The notes: a model not told the origin generated them from the letters alone. Positions 33,482 to 42,838 are shown, counted from the stretch's first letter. The stretch: 64,000 bases of DNA from Novosphingobium acidiphilum DSM 19966 (GCF_000429005.1 NZ_AUBA01000004.1:1-64000); one strand, 5' to 3'. A program made the numbers and translations.

Positions 33482-36327
33482 CGCGATCGGGGGCAAACGG
33501 ATACGTCTCCCCGATACCTTGCCCTTTGCCTGCGCGCCAACGCAGCACGGGATTCAGTTCTGCGACCGCGCTGCTGGCGCTGCCGATGGCGGCCGGTCCG
33601 GGCGTGGCATTGGCCGCACCCGGCCCGACGCCGGGGCCGGAACCGGGCCCACCGCAAACGATCGCTCCGCCCAGCACCCCGCAGCAGGCATCCCCCGGTC
33701 AGCTTGCGCGCCCGGGCCAGCCGATTGCCAGCGGTGCCCCGGTGCTGTCCGACGACAACGAGCTGATCCTGGAAATCCGCACCCAGCACCGCGAAATGAC
33801 CGACACGATTACCGCGCACGGACTGCGTGGCGGAATCTATCTGCCGATGGGCGATCTGGCGCGGTTCCTGGACCTGCCGATCAGCATCAGCGACGACGGT
33901 CACTATGCCAATGGCTGGTATCTGTCGCCCGGCCGGACGATCTCGATCAACCTGCGCGCAGGCACGATCGTTCAGGGCGGCAAGGAGGCGCCGCTGCCCA
34001 AAGGCGACTTTGTCGCCCATGACGGCGAATTGTGGATCAGGGCCGACCGGCTGCAGGACATTCTGCCGATCCGCATCGTCACCGATTTGCGCGCGCAGAC
34101 GGTGGTGGTGAAAACGCTTGAGGCGTTTCCCTTCGAACAGCGCCTGGCGCGCGACGCCGCGCGTGAACGGCTGACCAGTCTGGGGGGCCGCGCCCCGGCC
34201 CAGACGTATCCGCGCCAGCCAACGCCCTATCATGTGATCGACACCCCGATTGCCGAGGTAGAACTCCGTGCCGCAGGCGCACAGGGCATTGCGGCCCATC
34301 TGGAAACCGATCTGCGCGCGTCGGGCGATGTGCTGTTCATGACCGGGCGGTTCTTTGCCAGCCTGTCATCAACGAGCGGACTTGTCGCCGCGCGCATGGA
34401 ACTGGGCCGCCGCGATCCCGAAGCGCATCTGCTGGGGCCATTGCGGGCGACCGAATTCGAACTGGGCGATGTTGCCACCGAGTCAATGCCGGTCGGTCTG
34501 CGCGGGGTGGCCGGACGCGGTCTGATGCTGACCAATGAACCGTTGGAACACGCCTCGGTGTTCGAGACGATGGATTTTCGCGGGCCCCTGCCCTCGGGCT
34601 TTGAGGTCGAACTGTATCGCAACGATACGCTGGTGGGATCAACCGGCACCGCGGTGAACGGCGATTACGAATTCCTGCATATCCCGGTCGATTTCGGGCT
34701 GAACGTGTTTAGGCTGGTATTCTACGGGCCCCAGGGGCAGCGCCGCGAGGAAGTGCGCCGGATCAGCGTGGGTGATGGCCGCCTGGCCAAAGGCGCGTTC
34801 ACCTACAACGTGTTCGCCGTGCAAAAGGACAAGGCCGTCATCAACGCGACCGAGCCCGGGTTTCAGCCCACGCTCGATTACGGCGACTGGCGCGAAGGTT
34901 TTGCCGTGCAATATGGCCTGACCAGCGCGATCACCGTGGTCGGCAGCGGCGCGCTGTATCAGACCACAGGCACGCCTGGCACCACAGCGCGCTGGCTGAC
35001 CTCGGCCGGCCTGCGCACCGGCATCGCCGGCTGGGCGGCCAAGCTTGATGCCAGTGTCGGCACAGGCGGGGCCACCGCGATCGAGGCAGGGGTGGCGGGC
35101 AAAGTGTTCGACACCAGCGTGGTCGCCATCCATGCCGAATATGGCCATGGCTATATCGACGAAGTGCGATCACCCAGCGATCTGCCCTTGACCTCGATGA
35201 CCGAGTTCGACCTGTCCAAAACGCTGCATTTCGGGCCAAAGACCGTGCCCCTGGCATTCAGCTGGCAACATCTGACCTTTGCCAATGGCCAGGTCACCGA
35301 CACGGCAGCGTTCCGGCAGACGGTCACGTTCGGTCGGGTCATGGCCGCCAACGTGATCAACTATATCGACACCGCCACCCCGGGCGCCCCCACCACCCAC
35401 ACCACCAATGGCGTGTTCGACCTGTCGACCTTTGCCGGCAGCCACACCCAATACCGTGCCGAGGCGAGCTATACCGTGGGTCCTCACCCGGTGCTGGTGT
35501 CGCTGGGCGGCGAAGTCGCGCATGACATCGATGCGCGCACCACCGTGCGTGCATCGCTGAACCAGACCTTCACCACCCGCCAGACCACCGCCGGGCTGTC
35601 GGGCACGCGCAAGTTCGGTCCGTTTGCGCTGTCATTCGATTCGACCTACACGCCGCAGTCGCGGGCGTATGCCTTTACCATGCGGCTTGGTTTCAGCTTT
35701 GGCCGCAATCCGCTGAACGGGCGGATGTTTGTGGCGCGGCCGGGCCTGTCCAGCAGCGGCGCTGTGGCGGTGCGCGCCTTTTCCGACACAAACGGCAACG
35801 GCCTGTACGATCCGGGCGAACCGGTTATCGGCAATGTCAGCTATTTTACCGGATCACAGCATGTGACGGCGGGTGCCGAGGGCAACGCGGTGTTGACCGG
35901 CACCGGCGATGGCACGCGTGCCGCGGTACGGATCGACACCGCCAGCCTGCCCGACATCGCAATGGCGCCAACGCGCGCCGGCGTCGAAGTGATCGCACGG
36001 CCCGGCCGCATTCCGGTGGTGGACTTCGCGATCCAGCAGTTGAGCGATATCGAAGGCACCGCGGTCTATGCCGATGGCAGTCACAAGCGCGGCGTGGCCG
36101 GCCTGAACCTGCAACTGATCGACACCCACGGGCGTCGGGTGGCGCATGCGCGCAGCGAAGGCGACGGTTTCGTGCTGATCGAACAGGTCCGACCGGGGGA
36201 TTATCGCCTGGAAATCGTGCCCGACCAGGCGCGCAATCTGAAAATCCGCCTGCTGAGCGATGACGCCGTGCATGTCGGCACCAAAGGCAAGGTGATCCGC
36301 CTGAAGATCGTTGTGGCATCGCAATAA
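33478..36327 (+). CDS. Usher-like outer-membrane protein with C-terminal SdrD-B-like domain
   Basis: 949 residues. An N-terminal signal-like segment and Pro-rich linker lead to a periplasmic region (residues about 95-240), a domain with VELYRNDTLVGSTGT and NVFRLVFYGPQGQRREEVR near 380-420 that is characteristic of ushers of the CS1/alternative type, and a long beta-barrel-like region with alternating aromatic strands. Near residue 765, FSDTNGNGLYDPGEPVIGN looks like a calcium-binding SdrD-B repeat, followed by two beta-sandwich segments. It probably forms the secretion pore for the DUF4402 subunits. GTG start at 33478 overlaps the chaperone stop. Confidence 0.83.
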   Translation: MTRSGANGYVSPIPCPLPARQRSTGFSSATALLALPMAAGPGVALAAPGPTPGPEPGPPQTIAPPSTPQQASPGQLARPGQPIASGAPVLSDDNELILEIRTQHREMTDTITAHGLRGGIYLPMGDLARFLDLPISISDDGHYANGWYLSPGRTISINLRAGTIVQGGKEAPLPKGDFVAHDGELWIRADRLQDILPIRIVTDLRAQTVVVKTLEAFPFEQRLARDAARERLTSLGGRAPAQTYPRQPTPYHVIDTPIAEVELRAAGAQGIAAHLETDLRASGDVLFMTGRFFASLSSTSGLVAARMELGRRDPEAHLLGPLRATEFELGDVATESMPVGLRGVAGRGLMLTNEPLEHASVFETMDFRGPLPSGFEVELYRNDTLVGSTGTAVNGDYEFLHIPVDFGLNVFRLVFYGPQGQRREEVRRISVGDGRLAKGAFTYNVFAVQKDKAVINATEPGFQPTLDYGDWREGFAVQYGLTSAITVVGSGALYQTTGTPGTTARWLTSAGLRTGIAGWAAKLDASVGTGGATAIEAGVAGKVFDTSVVAIHAEYGHGYIDEVRSPSDLPLTSMTEFDLSKTLHFGPKTVPLAFSWQHLTFANGQVTDTAAFRQTVTFGRVMAANVINYIDTATPGAPTTHTTNGVFDLSTFAGSHTQYRAEASYTVGPHPVLVSLGGEVAHDIDARTTVRASLNQTFTTRQTTAGLSGTRKFGPFALSFDSTYTPQSRAYAFTMRLGFSFGRNPLNGRMFVARPGLSSSGAVAVRAFSDTNGNGLYDPGEPVIGNVSYFTGSQHVTAGAEGNAVLTGTGDGTRAAVRIDTASLPDIAMAPTRAGVEVIARPGRIPVVDFAIQQLSDIEGTAVYADGSHKRGVAGLNLQLIDTHGRRVAHARSEGDGFVLIEQVRPGDYRLEIVPDQARNLKIRLLSDDAVHVGTKGKVIRLKIVVASQ

Positions 36328-36341
36328 CGTAATGCAGCAAA

Positions 36342-36361
36342 AAAGCCGAACTTTCGGCTTT
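36342..36361 (+). terminator. Hairpin at the end of the chaperone-usher operon
   Basis: AAAGCCGA pairs with TCGGCTTT around a four-base loop, 14 bases after the usher stop and preceded by an A-tract. The T-run is only three bases on the plus strand, so it is a fair rather than strong terminator; the A-tract would serve the opposite strand. Confidence 0.6.
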
Positions 36362-36380
36362 GCGCAGACTATTACAATGT

Positions 36381-36392
36381 CGTAACGTTACG
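36381..36392. promoter_or_regulatory. LacI-type operator palindrome
   Basis: CGTAACGTTACG is an exact 12-bp palindrome with the AACGTT core and central CG step typical of LacI/PurR-family operators. It lies about 80 bases upstream of the LacI-type regulator gene, so autoregulation is likely. Confidence 0.6.
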
Positions 36393-36473
36393 GCGTGCCT
36401 GGCGTTGTCCGATGGACCGCTGCGTGCAGGAACGGCCCCGCTAAGGTCATGTCCCCAAAAGGAGCACGCCGCG

Positions 36474-37484
36474 ATGACTTCGGTGATATCCCCGGTGCGC
36501 AGCATTTCCGACCTGGCGCGCATTGCCGGAGTTTCGGTTTCGACCGTATCGCGCGCATTGACCGGCAAGGGCACGCTGAACCAGTCAACCCGCGATCGCA
36601 TTCGCGCGATCGCCGATGACCACGGGTTCCGTCTGAACGTGGCGGCGCAAAACCTGCGGCTGGGACGGACCGGGGCGGTGGGCGTGCTGTTGCCGCTGGG
36701 CCATGAACGCGCGCAAGCCCTGTCCGATCCGTTCTTTTCCGAAATGTTTGCGCATCTTGCCAATGCGCTGACCGACCATGGCTATGACCTGCTGGTGTCG
36801 CGCGTGCTACCGCAAGGCCCTGCGTGGCTTGACGATTTCGTGCGGTCTGGCCGCACCGACGGGATCATCCTGGTCGGGCAGTCGGATCAGGGAACGGTGC
36901 TGAACCACATCGCCGCGCATTACCGGCCGATGGTGGTGTGGGGCGCCTATGCGCCTGAAAACCTGTACACCACGGTCGGGTCGGACAACCATGCCGGCGG
37001 GGCGATGGCGGCAAAACATCTGTTGCAGCGCGGATGCCGGCGCCTTGCCTGGTTCGGCCATGCCAGGGCCCCGGAATTTGCCGCGCGCCAGGCCGGATTT
37101 CTGTCCAGCCTGCCCGACGATCTGCGCCAGGCCTGCGATCTTGTCCCCGTACACATCACGCCCGAGGGCAGTCGCGCGTCGGCCCATGCGTATTTCGAGG
37201 CGGGACACCGCCCCGACGGAGTGTTCGCCGCCAGCGACATCGGGGCAATCAGCGTTATCGCAGCCGCCGCGGAATTCGGCATTCGCGTGCCCGAGGACAT
37301 GGCCGTGATCGGGTTTGACGATATCGTGCTGGCCCGATTGAGCCGGCCGCCGCTGACCACCGTGCGCCAGGATATCGAGGCCGGCGCGCGCATGCTGGTC
37401 GATCTGCTGCGGCGCCGGATGGCCGGGGTGGAAACCCAGTCGGTGCAATTCGCGCCGAAACTGATCGTGCGCGAATCCGCCTGA
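36474..37484 (+). CDS. LacI-family transcriptional regulator
   Basis: 336 residues: helix-turn-helix ISDLARIAGVSVSTVSRALTG near residue 9 with hinge helix LNVAAQNLRLGRT, then a periplasmic-binding-protein-like effector domain (GVLLPL, DGIILVG, GSDNHAGGAMAAKHL, VFAASDIGAISVI, VIGFDDIVLARLSRPPLTTV). Effectors are usually sugars or related metabolites. The ATG at 36474 lies just before the helix-turn-helix. It is convergent with the TonB-dependent receptor gene and may control it together with itself. A candidate operator lies upstream. Confidence 0.93.
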   Translation: MTSVISPVRSISDLARIAGVSVSTVSRALTGKGTLNQSTRDRIRAIADDHGFRLNVAAQNLRLGRTGAVGVLLPLGHERAQALSDPFFSEMFAHLANALTDHGYDLLVSRVLPQGPAWLDDFVRSGRTDGIILVGQSDQGTVLNHIAAHYRPMVVWGAYAPENLYTTVGSDNHAGGAMAAKHLLQRGCRRLAWFGHARAPEFAARQAGFLSSLPDDLRQACDLVPVHITPEGSRASAHAYFEAGHRPDGVFAASDIGAISVIAAAAEFGIRVPEDMAVIGFDDIVLARLSRPPLTTVRQDIEAGARMLVDLLRRRMAGVETQSVQFAPKLIVRESA

Positions 37485-37497
37485 ACGCCAAAACGAC

Positions 37498-37535
37498 AAC
37501 GGGCCGGCGCGTGGCAAGACGCGCCGGCCCGTTGA
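37498..37535. terminator. Bidirectional terminator between LacI and TonB-receptor genes
   Basis: A perfect 15-bp stem (CAACGGGCCGGCGCG, 37498-37512, against 37521-37535) with an 8-base loop lies between the two convergent stop codons. It can serve both transcripts; T-tracts are short. Confidence 0.8.
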
Positions 37536-37548
37536 TTTCAAATCGCGC

Positions 37549-39924
37549 TCAGAACGTGGCGTGCAGACGTACGCCAAAGGTGCGCGGCGGCGCCATATAG
37601 GCGTTCTGGGTGCCTGTTTGCAGCGGGGTTTCAAAGACCTGCGACTGATAGATCTTGTTGGTCAGGTTCTGTACCCAGCCTTCGAGCGTGTAGCGGTGCG
37701 CGATTTTCACGCCCAGATTGGCGTTGATCAGACCGACCGAGCCCTGGATGTTGTTGCCCGCGACGTTGTTGTACTGGCTGCTGGTGTACTGGTACTGCAC
37801 CCGCCCGATCAGATCGACGTTGTCGGTCATCGGCGTGTCGAGCGTGGCGCCGACGTTGGCGCTAAGCTTTGGCGCAAAGCGGAACCGCGAACCCGACAGG
37901 TGCTGATCGATGTTGGGATCGACGCCATACTGCGCGTGCGGGATCCAGGTGGCATCGGCATTCAGCGTGATCGCCTTGGTCAGGGCGAACGTGTTTTCGA
38001 TTTCGGCGCCGTAATCAACCGCCGATTTGGCATTGAGCACGGTGAACCGCAGGCCGACGAACTGGGCGATCTGCAGGTTTTTCAGATCATAGTAGAACAC
38101 CGAAATATTGGTGCGCGCACGGTGGTCAAGATACTGGACCTTGGCACCCACTTCGAACGCGTTGATCGTTTCGGGCTTGTATGATGCATCGAGCGGCGCG
38201 GCGGGTGCAGCCCCCCCGGCCAGCGCCGAAATCAGGTATCGCAGTTGCGGCGGCAAGGCACCGAAATAGGCCGCGTTGTTCAAAACGCCGCCAGCCGCGT
38301 TTTCGTCCATGTTGATTCCGCCGGCCTTGAAGCCGCGGTTGTAGGTGGCATAGCCCATGGCGTTGGGGGTAAGCTTGTATTGCAGTCCGAAGGTGCCCGA
38401 AACCGCCTTGTCGGTGTGGCTTTGGTCATAGGCCGGCGCCGGACCCAGGTTGAGCAGCGTCGCCCACGACGTGGGATTGGGATCGAAGTGATCATACGCG
38501 AACGACCCGGTCTTGTGCTCGATCGAATAGCGCAGGCCCCCGATCACGCTGAACTGGTCGGTCACCTTGAAATCGCCATGCGCAAACACCGCATAGGAAT
38601 CGGTCGAACCATGCATCGATTCCTGATCGAGCAGACCAGGCGATGCCTCGGCCGTACCGAAGGGCAGCCCGGCCACGCCGTAGAGCACGCGATCCCAATA
38701 GGTCTGCGCTTCAACTCCGTTGAACAGCGAACGGCCCGACTTCAGCTTTTCCGACGAGACAAAGCCGCCGACGACCACGTCGGCGTTGAGCGACGGAATG
38801 CGCGTGTTGTAGGTCAGTTCCTGCGAGGCGAAAACGCTGTGGAAATCCTCGTCATAAGGCAGGATGTCGGCGCCCGAAAAATCGGCGTCTTCGTTCAGTT
38901 GCACGACATCGAACCGGCGATAGGCAGTGACCGACTTCAGCATGCCCGCACCCACCGCGGCATCGACCAGCAAAGTCACGCCGCCATCCTTGGTCGACTG
39001 ATAACCCAGCGAATTGAGCGACACCTGGAACTTCGACGGATCGGTCGACGGCAGCGTGTTGCCAATCGCCTGCGTCAGCGCATCGACCAGCGGCGCGGTT
39101 GGCCCTGCGACGACGCGTTCCGTGGCATAGCAGCATGCGCCATGGCTGGCCGAATAGTCACCGATCAGGCGCACGGTAACCGATGACGACGGTTCCCACA
39201 GCAGCTGTGCCTTGCCAGCCAGGGTCTTGTTGCCGTCGACCGGCCGACCGGTGTTCACATCGGTGAAGAACCCGTCGGTGCCCGAAGCAAGCCCCGACAC
39301 GCGCACCGCCAGATTGCTGGCCAGCGGCACATTGACCGAGCCCTTGAGCGAATAGGTGTTAAAATTGCCATAGGTGCCGTCGAACGAACCGCCCATTTCG
39401 GTGGTCGAAGGCTTGGTCGATGCCAGCAACAGCGCGCCTGCGGTGGTGTTCTTGCCGAACAGCGTGCCCTGGGCACCGCGCAACACCTGCAAGTTGTCGA
39501 TATCGAGGAAATCCTGCAACGCGGCGGCCGCACGCGTGCGATAGACCCCATCGATGAACACGCCGACCGAGCCTTCGAACGAACGGCTGATCCCGGCAGT
39601 GCCCAGGCCGCGAATGATCAGATCCGCGCTGGACGAGGCGATGTTGGTGACGCGGAACGTGACGCTGGGCGTGATCGCACCGATGTTCGACACATTTTCA
39701 ACGCGCGCCGTCGCCAAAGTATCGGCGTTTGCCGCGGTGATCGAAATCGGCACGTTCTGCAGCTTTTCCGAACGGCGCTGCGCGGTCACGACGATTTCCT
39801 GAAGGCCGGACTGCGGGGCGGTGCTCGCCTGATCGGCGGCAGGGGCTGCATCCGCCAGCGCCGGCGTTGCATAGACCGATGCGGCAACAGCAAGGGCCGA
39901 ACCGGCCCGCCAAATGGCTTTCAT
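37549..39924 (-). CDS. TonB-dependent receptor
   Basis: 791 residues. Signal peptide (MKAIWRAGSALAVAASVYATPALA), then the plug domain starting QEIVVTAQRRSEKLQNVP (TonB box region) with GVFIDGVYRTR and VLRGAQGTLFGKNTTAG, then a 22-strand-type barrel ending in the terminal Phe (LHATF) needed for assembly. These outer-membrane gates import siderophores, sugars, vitamins or aromatics at the expense of the proton-motive force through TonB. Neighbouring LacI and AraC regulators suggest an inducible organic substrate. Start at 39924 preceded by AGGAAGAGGAA. Confidence 0.93.
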   Translation of the reverse strand: MKAIWRAGSALAVAASVYATPALADAAPAADQASTAPQSGLQEIVVTAQRRSEKLQNVPISITAANADTLATARVENVSNIGAITPSVTFRVTNIASSSADLIIRGLGTAGISRSFEGSVGVFIDGVYRTRAAAALQDFLDIDNLQVLRGAQGTLFGKNTTAGALLLASTKPSTTEMGGSFDGTYGNFNTYSLKGSVNVPLASNLAVRVSGLASGTDGFFTDVNTGRPVDGNKTLAGKAQLLWEPSSSVTVRLIGDYSASHGACCYATERVVAGPTAPLVDALTQAIGNTLPSTDPSKFQVSLNSLGYQSTKDGGVTLLVDAAVGAGMLKSVTAYRRFDVVQLNEDADFSGADILPYDEDFHSVFASQELTYNTRIPSLNADVVVGGFVSSEKLKSGRSLFNGVEAQTYWDRVLYGVAGLPFGTAEASPGLLDQESMHGSTDSYAVFAHGDFKVTDQFSVIGGLRYSIEHKTGSFAYDHFDPNPTSWATLLNLGPAPAYDQSHTDKAVSGTFGLQYKLTPNAMGYATYNRGFKAGGINMDENAAGGVLNNAAYFGALPPQLRYLISALAGGAAPAAPLDASYKPETINAFEVGAKVQYLDHRARTNISVFYYDLKNLQIAQFVGLRFTVLNAKSAVDYGAEIENTFALTKAITLNADATWIPHAQYGVDPNIDQHLSGSRFRFAPKLSANVGATLDTPMTDNVDLIGRVQYQYTSSQYNNVAGNNIQGSVGLINANLGVKIAHRYTLEGWVQNLTNKIYQSQVFETPLQTGTQNAYMAPPRTFGVRLHATF

Positions 39925-40048
39925 GATAGTTCCTCTTCCTTCTGGACACGCTGTCTCGCGCGCTTGAACGGGTCCTTCTGATGGCCGGGATGGGCGGCCA
40001 GGGCGAAGGAACGCGGTGTGGTCCTGCGTCAATTCATCGTTTAAATCT

Positions 40049-40085
40049 TGACAAATTGCGCCTGTATCATGACAAATCACGCCTG
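40049..40085. promoter_or_regulatory. Direct-repeat operator, probably for the AraC-type regulator
   Basis: TGACAAATTGCGCCTG (40049-40064) and TGACAAATCACGCCTG (40070-40085) match at 14 of 16 positions and start 21 bp apart, two helical turns. This is the geometry of AraC-family binding sites. It lies between the divergent AraC-type and TonB-receptor genes, ending five bases before the regulator start. Confidence 0.7.
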
Positions 40086-40090
40086 AACCC

Positions 40091-41119
40091 ATGGTGTTGC
40101 CGCTTGCCCACACTGCCTCGTTGCAGCAATTCGAACGCTATGCGCGGATCGCCGGGATCGATCTGGACGCCATCCTGAGCGACGAACACAAGGCGGTGCT
40201 GGCCGATGCCCGCGTCAGCGAGCTGGTCTCGGCCCAGGCCATTGTCGATATTTTCCAGATCGTGGGCATTGCCGCGCGGCGCGGTGACCTGGGGGTGGGG
40301 TTTGCCATGTGGTGCAACCTGCACGGCTATGGCCCGCTCAGTCTGTTGTGGGATCATTGCACGTCGGTCGATCAGTTGCTGCGGCTGGGCGGGCGGTATC
40401 TGCATCTCGAAACCGAGGCGATCGGATCATCGGCCAGCTTTGAAGGTGACGAGATTGCGGTGCAGCAGTTTGTCACCGTGCCGACGCTGTTGGGCGGCAG
40501 TCAGTATCTTGAATTGACCTTGACGCTGCAATTGCGGACGATCCGCCTGATCCTGGGCCAGCAATGGCACCCGGTGCGGATCGAATTCAGCCATCCCGCG
40601 CCGGATCAACTGGGCTTTCACCGCAGCGTGTTTCGTTGCCCGCTGGTGTTCGGGGCCGATCGCACCGCGCTGGTGCTGCACCAGGACGATCTGACGCGCG
40701 AAAGCGCCAACGGCAACGCGCACCTGACCGCCTATCTCGAACGCCAGCTCGAGGCCGCACGGGCCAGCCGCCGCGATGACGTGCTGCGCCCGCTCGACCG
40801 GTTCATCACCGCGCACCTGGCGGGCGGCGGCATGACGCTGGAACGCGCCTGTGCGGGGCTGGGGATCGGCGGCCGCACATTGCAGCGGGCCCTGGCCACC
40901 CGCGGCGTCACGTTTTCGGATGTGCTGGGGACAGTGCGGCGGCGCATCGCGGACGACTATTTTGCCTATCAGCGCAAACCCAACCTGGCCGAGCTGGCGC
41001 ACCGCCTGGGCTATGCCGAGGCGAGTGCGGCCAGCCGGTTCCTTCGCGAAACCTACCGCACCGGCGCGCGCGCGCTAAGCCGGCGGGCGCGCATCGAGCG
41101 GGATCAGCGCAACAGGTAG
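40091..41119 (+). CDS. AraC-family transcriptional regulator
   Basis: 342 residues: an N-terminal ligand-binding region of the OruR/ArgR kind (about 1-200) and a C-terminal AraC helix-turn-helix pair (TLERACAGLGIGGRTLQRAL near residue 250 and LAELAHRLGYAEASAASRFLRETY near residue 298). It is divergent from the TonB-dependent receptor and probably activates it. No ribosome-binding site is visible before the ATG at 40091, so the mRNA may be leaderless or the start slightly different. Its last 16 bases overlap the opposite-strand phosphatase gene. Confidence 0.88.
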   Translation: MVLPLAHTASLQQFERYARIAGIDLDAILSDEHKAVLADARVSELVSAQAIVDIFQIVGIAARRGDLGVGFAMWCNLHGYGPLSLLWDHCTSVDQLLRLGGRYLHLETEAIGSSASFEGDEIAVQQFVTVPTLLGGSQYLELTLTLQLRTIRLILGQQWHPVRIEFSHPAPDQLGFHRSVFRCPLVFGADRTALVLHQDDLTRESANGNAHLTAYLERQLEAARASRRDDVLRPLDRFITAHLAGGGMTLERACAGLGIGGRTLQRALATRGVTFSDVLGTVRRRIADDYFAYQRKPNLAELAHRLGYAEASAASRFLRETYRTGARALSRRARIERDQRNR

Positions 41120-41568
41120 GTGACAATGTGCCTGGCCGCTTCGGCGACATCGTCCCACGCTGCGGCAAAGTCGTCGGCATCGCCATAATAGGGATCGATC
41201 ACCGCCTGGCCGGCACGCCCCGGCACGCGATCAAGCACAAGGCCCAGTTTGGCCAGCGGCCGGCGCGGGGCCAGCCGATGCAGATCGCGCAAATTCTGCG
41301 GATCGAGTGCGAAAATATGCCCGAAATGCATAAAATCGTCCTCGGTCACCATCCGTGCGCGATGTCGCGACAGATCGATGCCATGGCGCTGCGCCTCGGC
41401 AATCGCCCGCGGATCAGCGCCTTCACCGGCGTGAAGTCCGCTGGTGCCCGCAGAATCGATGGTCAGCGCCAGGCCCTGCGCCACTGCCTCGGCACGCAGG
41501 GCGGCTTCGGCCATGGGGGACCGGCAGATATTGCCCAGGCATACGAACAGAACAGCTTTTTGGCTCAT
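41104..41568 (-). CDS. Low-molecular-weight protein-tyrosine phosphatase
   Basis: 154 residues. The catalytic P-loop VCLGNICRSP (C-x5-R-S) lies near residue 8 and the general-acid DPYYG near residue 125, both complete. Such enzymes dephosphorylate protein tyrosines, often in exopolysaccharide systems or arsenate reduction-like roles; no such neighbours are seen. Start at 41568 places the P-loop at its usual distance from the N-terminus; an upstream in-frame Met adds 11 residues without support. Confidence 0.93.
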   Translation of the reverse strand: MSQKAVLFVCLGNICRSPMAEAALRAEAVAQGLALTIDSAGTSGLHAGEGADPRAIAEAQRHGIDLSRHRARMVTEDDFMHFGHIFALDPQNLRDLHRLAPRRPLAKLGLVLDRVPGRAGQAVIDPYYGDADDFAAAWDDVAEAARHIVTYLLR

Positions 41569-41696
41569 TGCGGGATGCAGATCCTTTAACCGATGCGACA
41601 CGCGAACCCGGTCAGATATGCACCCTCTCCCAATTGCGTAATGTCCCTAGGATTTGGCGAAAAGTCCAGTGCTTTGGCAGCGCGGCCAGAAACCGA

Positions 41697-42824
41697 TCAG
41701 GTTGCCGCCGCCGTGTCGAGCGCGCGCCGCCCAAGCGCCGGGTCATCGGTAAAGAACCCATCCAGGCCTTCGCCCACATAGCGACGGATTTCGGCCACGC
41801 TGCCCTCGGGATTGCGCGCATTGGCGCCTGCATCATTGCGGAAATCGGCAGCCAGGTACTGGTTTTCGGGACGGAATGTATAGCAGCCGACCAGCAGCCC
41901 GCAGCGATGCGCATCGGCGATCACGGCCTTTGGTTCGGCCAGCCGGTCGCCTGCGCCCAACGGAATCAACTGGCGGGTCCACGGCGCGACCCAGTCGGCA
42001 TAAGCGGCAATCGCGGCAAGCCCGTCGGCCGTCATCATCTGGCCATAGGTCAGCGTGCCACCCGCTTTGGCGACATCGGCCGGACGCAAGCCGTCGTCAT
42101 CGATCAATTGCATGAACTGCACGTTGGGCATATCGCCCAGAATGCCGCGCAGCGATTTCAGATTGGCGATCTCGAAGGATTGCAGGATGACAGGCGCGCT
42201 GCTCAGGTACCGCGATGCATTGAGTTCGCGAACGAACCGGTCCTCCATGGTCAGGCCGATCCCGGCGAAATAGGTCGAATGCTTGATTTCGGGAATAAGG
42301 CCCACGGTGCGCCCGCGCGCAGCGGATTCGGCGGCAAGAAAATCGCCGATTTCGGCCAGGGTCAGGATGCGGAACATGCCGTCGTAGGAATGGCTTTCAA
42401 CCCGCAGGCCATCGCCGACCATCCGTTCCCTGGCGCGCAACGTGCGCAATTCGTCAAGCGTGAAATCTTCGGTGAACCAGCCGGTCTGCGACACCCCGTC
42501 GACCAGCTTGGTGGTCTTGCGCGCAGCAAATTCGGGGTGCGCGGCAACATCGGTGGTTTCGGCGATATTGTTTTCATGCCGCGCCACCAGCACGCCGTCC
42601 TTGGTCACCACCAGATCGGGTTCGATATAATCGGCGCCATCGGCAATCGCCTTGGCATACGATCCCAGCGTGTGTTCGGGGCGCAGCGCGCTGCACCCGC
42701 GATGGCCCAGCACCACCGGCTTGACCGGGCGCGTCACCGCCCGGGCCGTGGTGCTCAGGCCTGCCAGCAGCGCAGCGGCAAGGCCGCCCCCTGCGACAAG
42801 AATGTCCCGCCGTGCCATGCGCAT
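41697..42824 (-). CDS. Glycerophosphodiester phosphodiesterase, exported
   Basis: 375 residues of the GlpQ type: LGHRGCSALRPEHT near residue 39 (catalytic His and the metal-binding Glu), DYIEPDLVVTKDGVLVARHE near residue 65 (metal ligands and second His), and the late GLDGFFTDDP. It hydrolyses glycerophosphodiesters to glycerol 3-phosphate and an alcohol in the periplasm. The N-terminus ARRDILVAGGGLAAALLAG carries a twin-arginine-like signal. Last of four minus-strand genes (SnoaL-like, GNAT, nitrilase-like, GDPD) that are closely spaced; start preceded by GAGGAG. Confidence 0.92.
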   Translation of the reverse strand: MRMARRDILVAGGGLAAALLAGLSTTARAVTRPVKPVVLGHRGCSALRPEHTLGSYAKAIADGADYIEPDLVVTKDGVLVARHENNIAETTDVAAHPEFAARKTTKLVDGVSQTGWFTEDFTLDELRTLRARERMVGDGLRVESHSYDGMFRILTLAEIGDFLAAESAARGRTVGLIPEIKHSTYFAGIGLTMEDRFVRELNASRYLSSAPVILQSFEIANLKSLRGILGDMPNVQFMQLIDDDGLRPADVAKAGGTLTYGQMMTADGLAAIAAYADWVAPWTRQLIPLGAGDRLAEPKAVIADAHRCGLLVGCYTFRPENQYLAADFRNDAGANARNPEGSVAEIRRYVGEGLDGFFTDDPALGRRALDTAAAT

Positions 42825-42838
42825 TGGTAGCAAACTCC

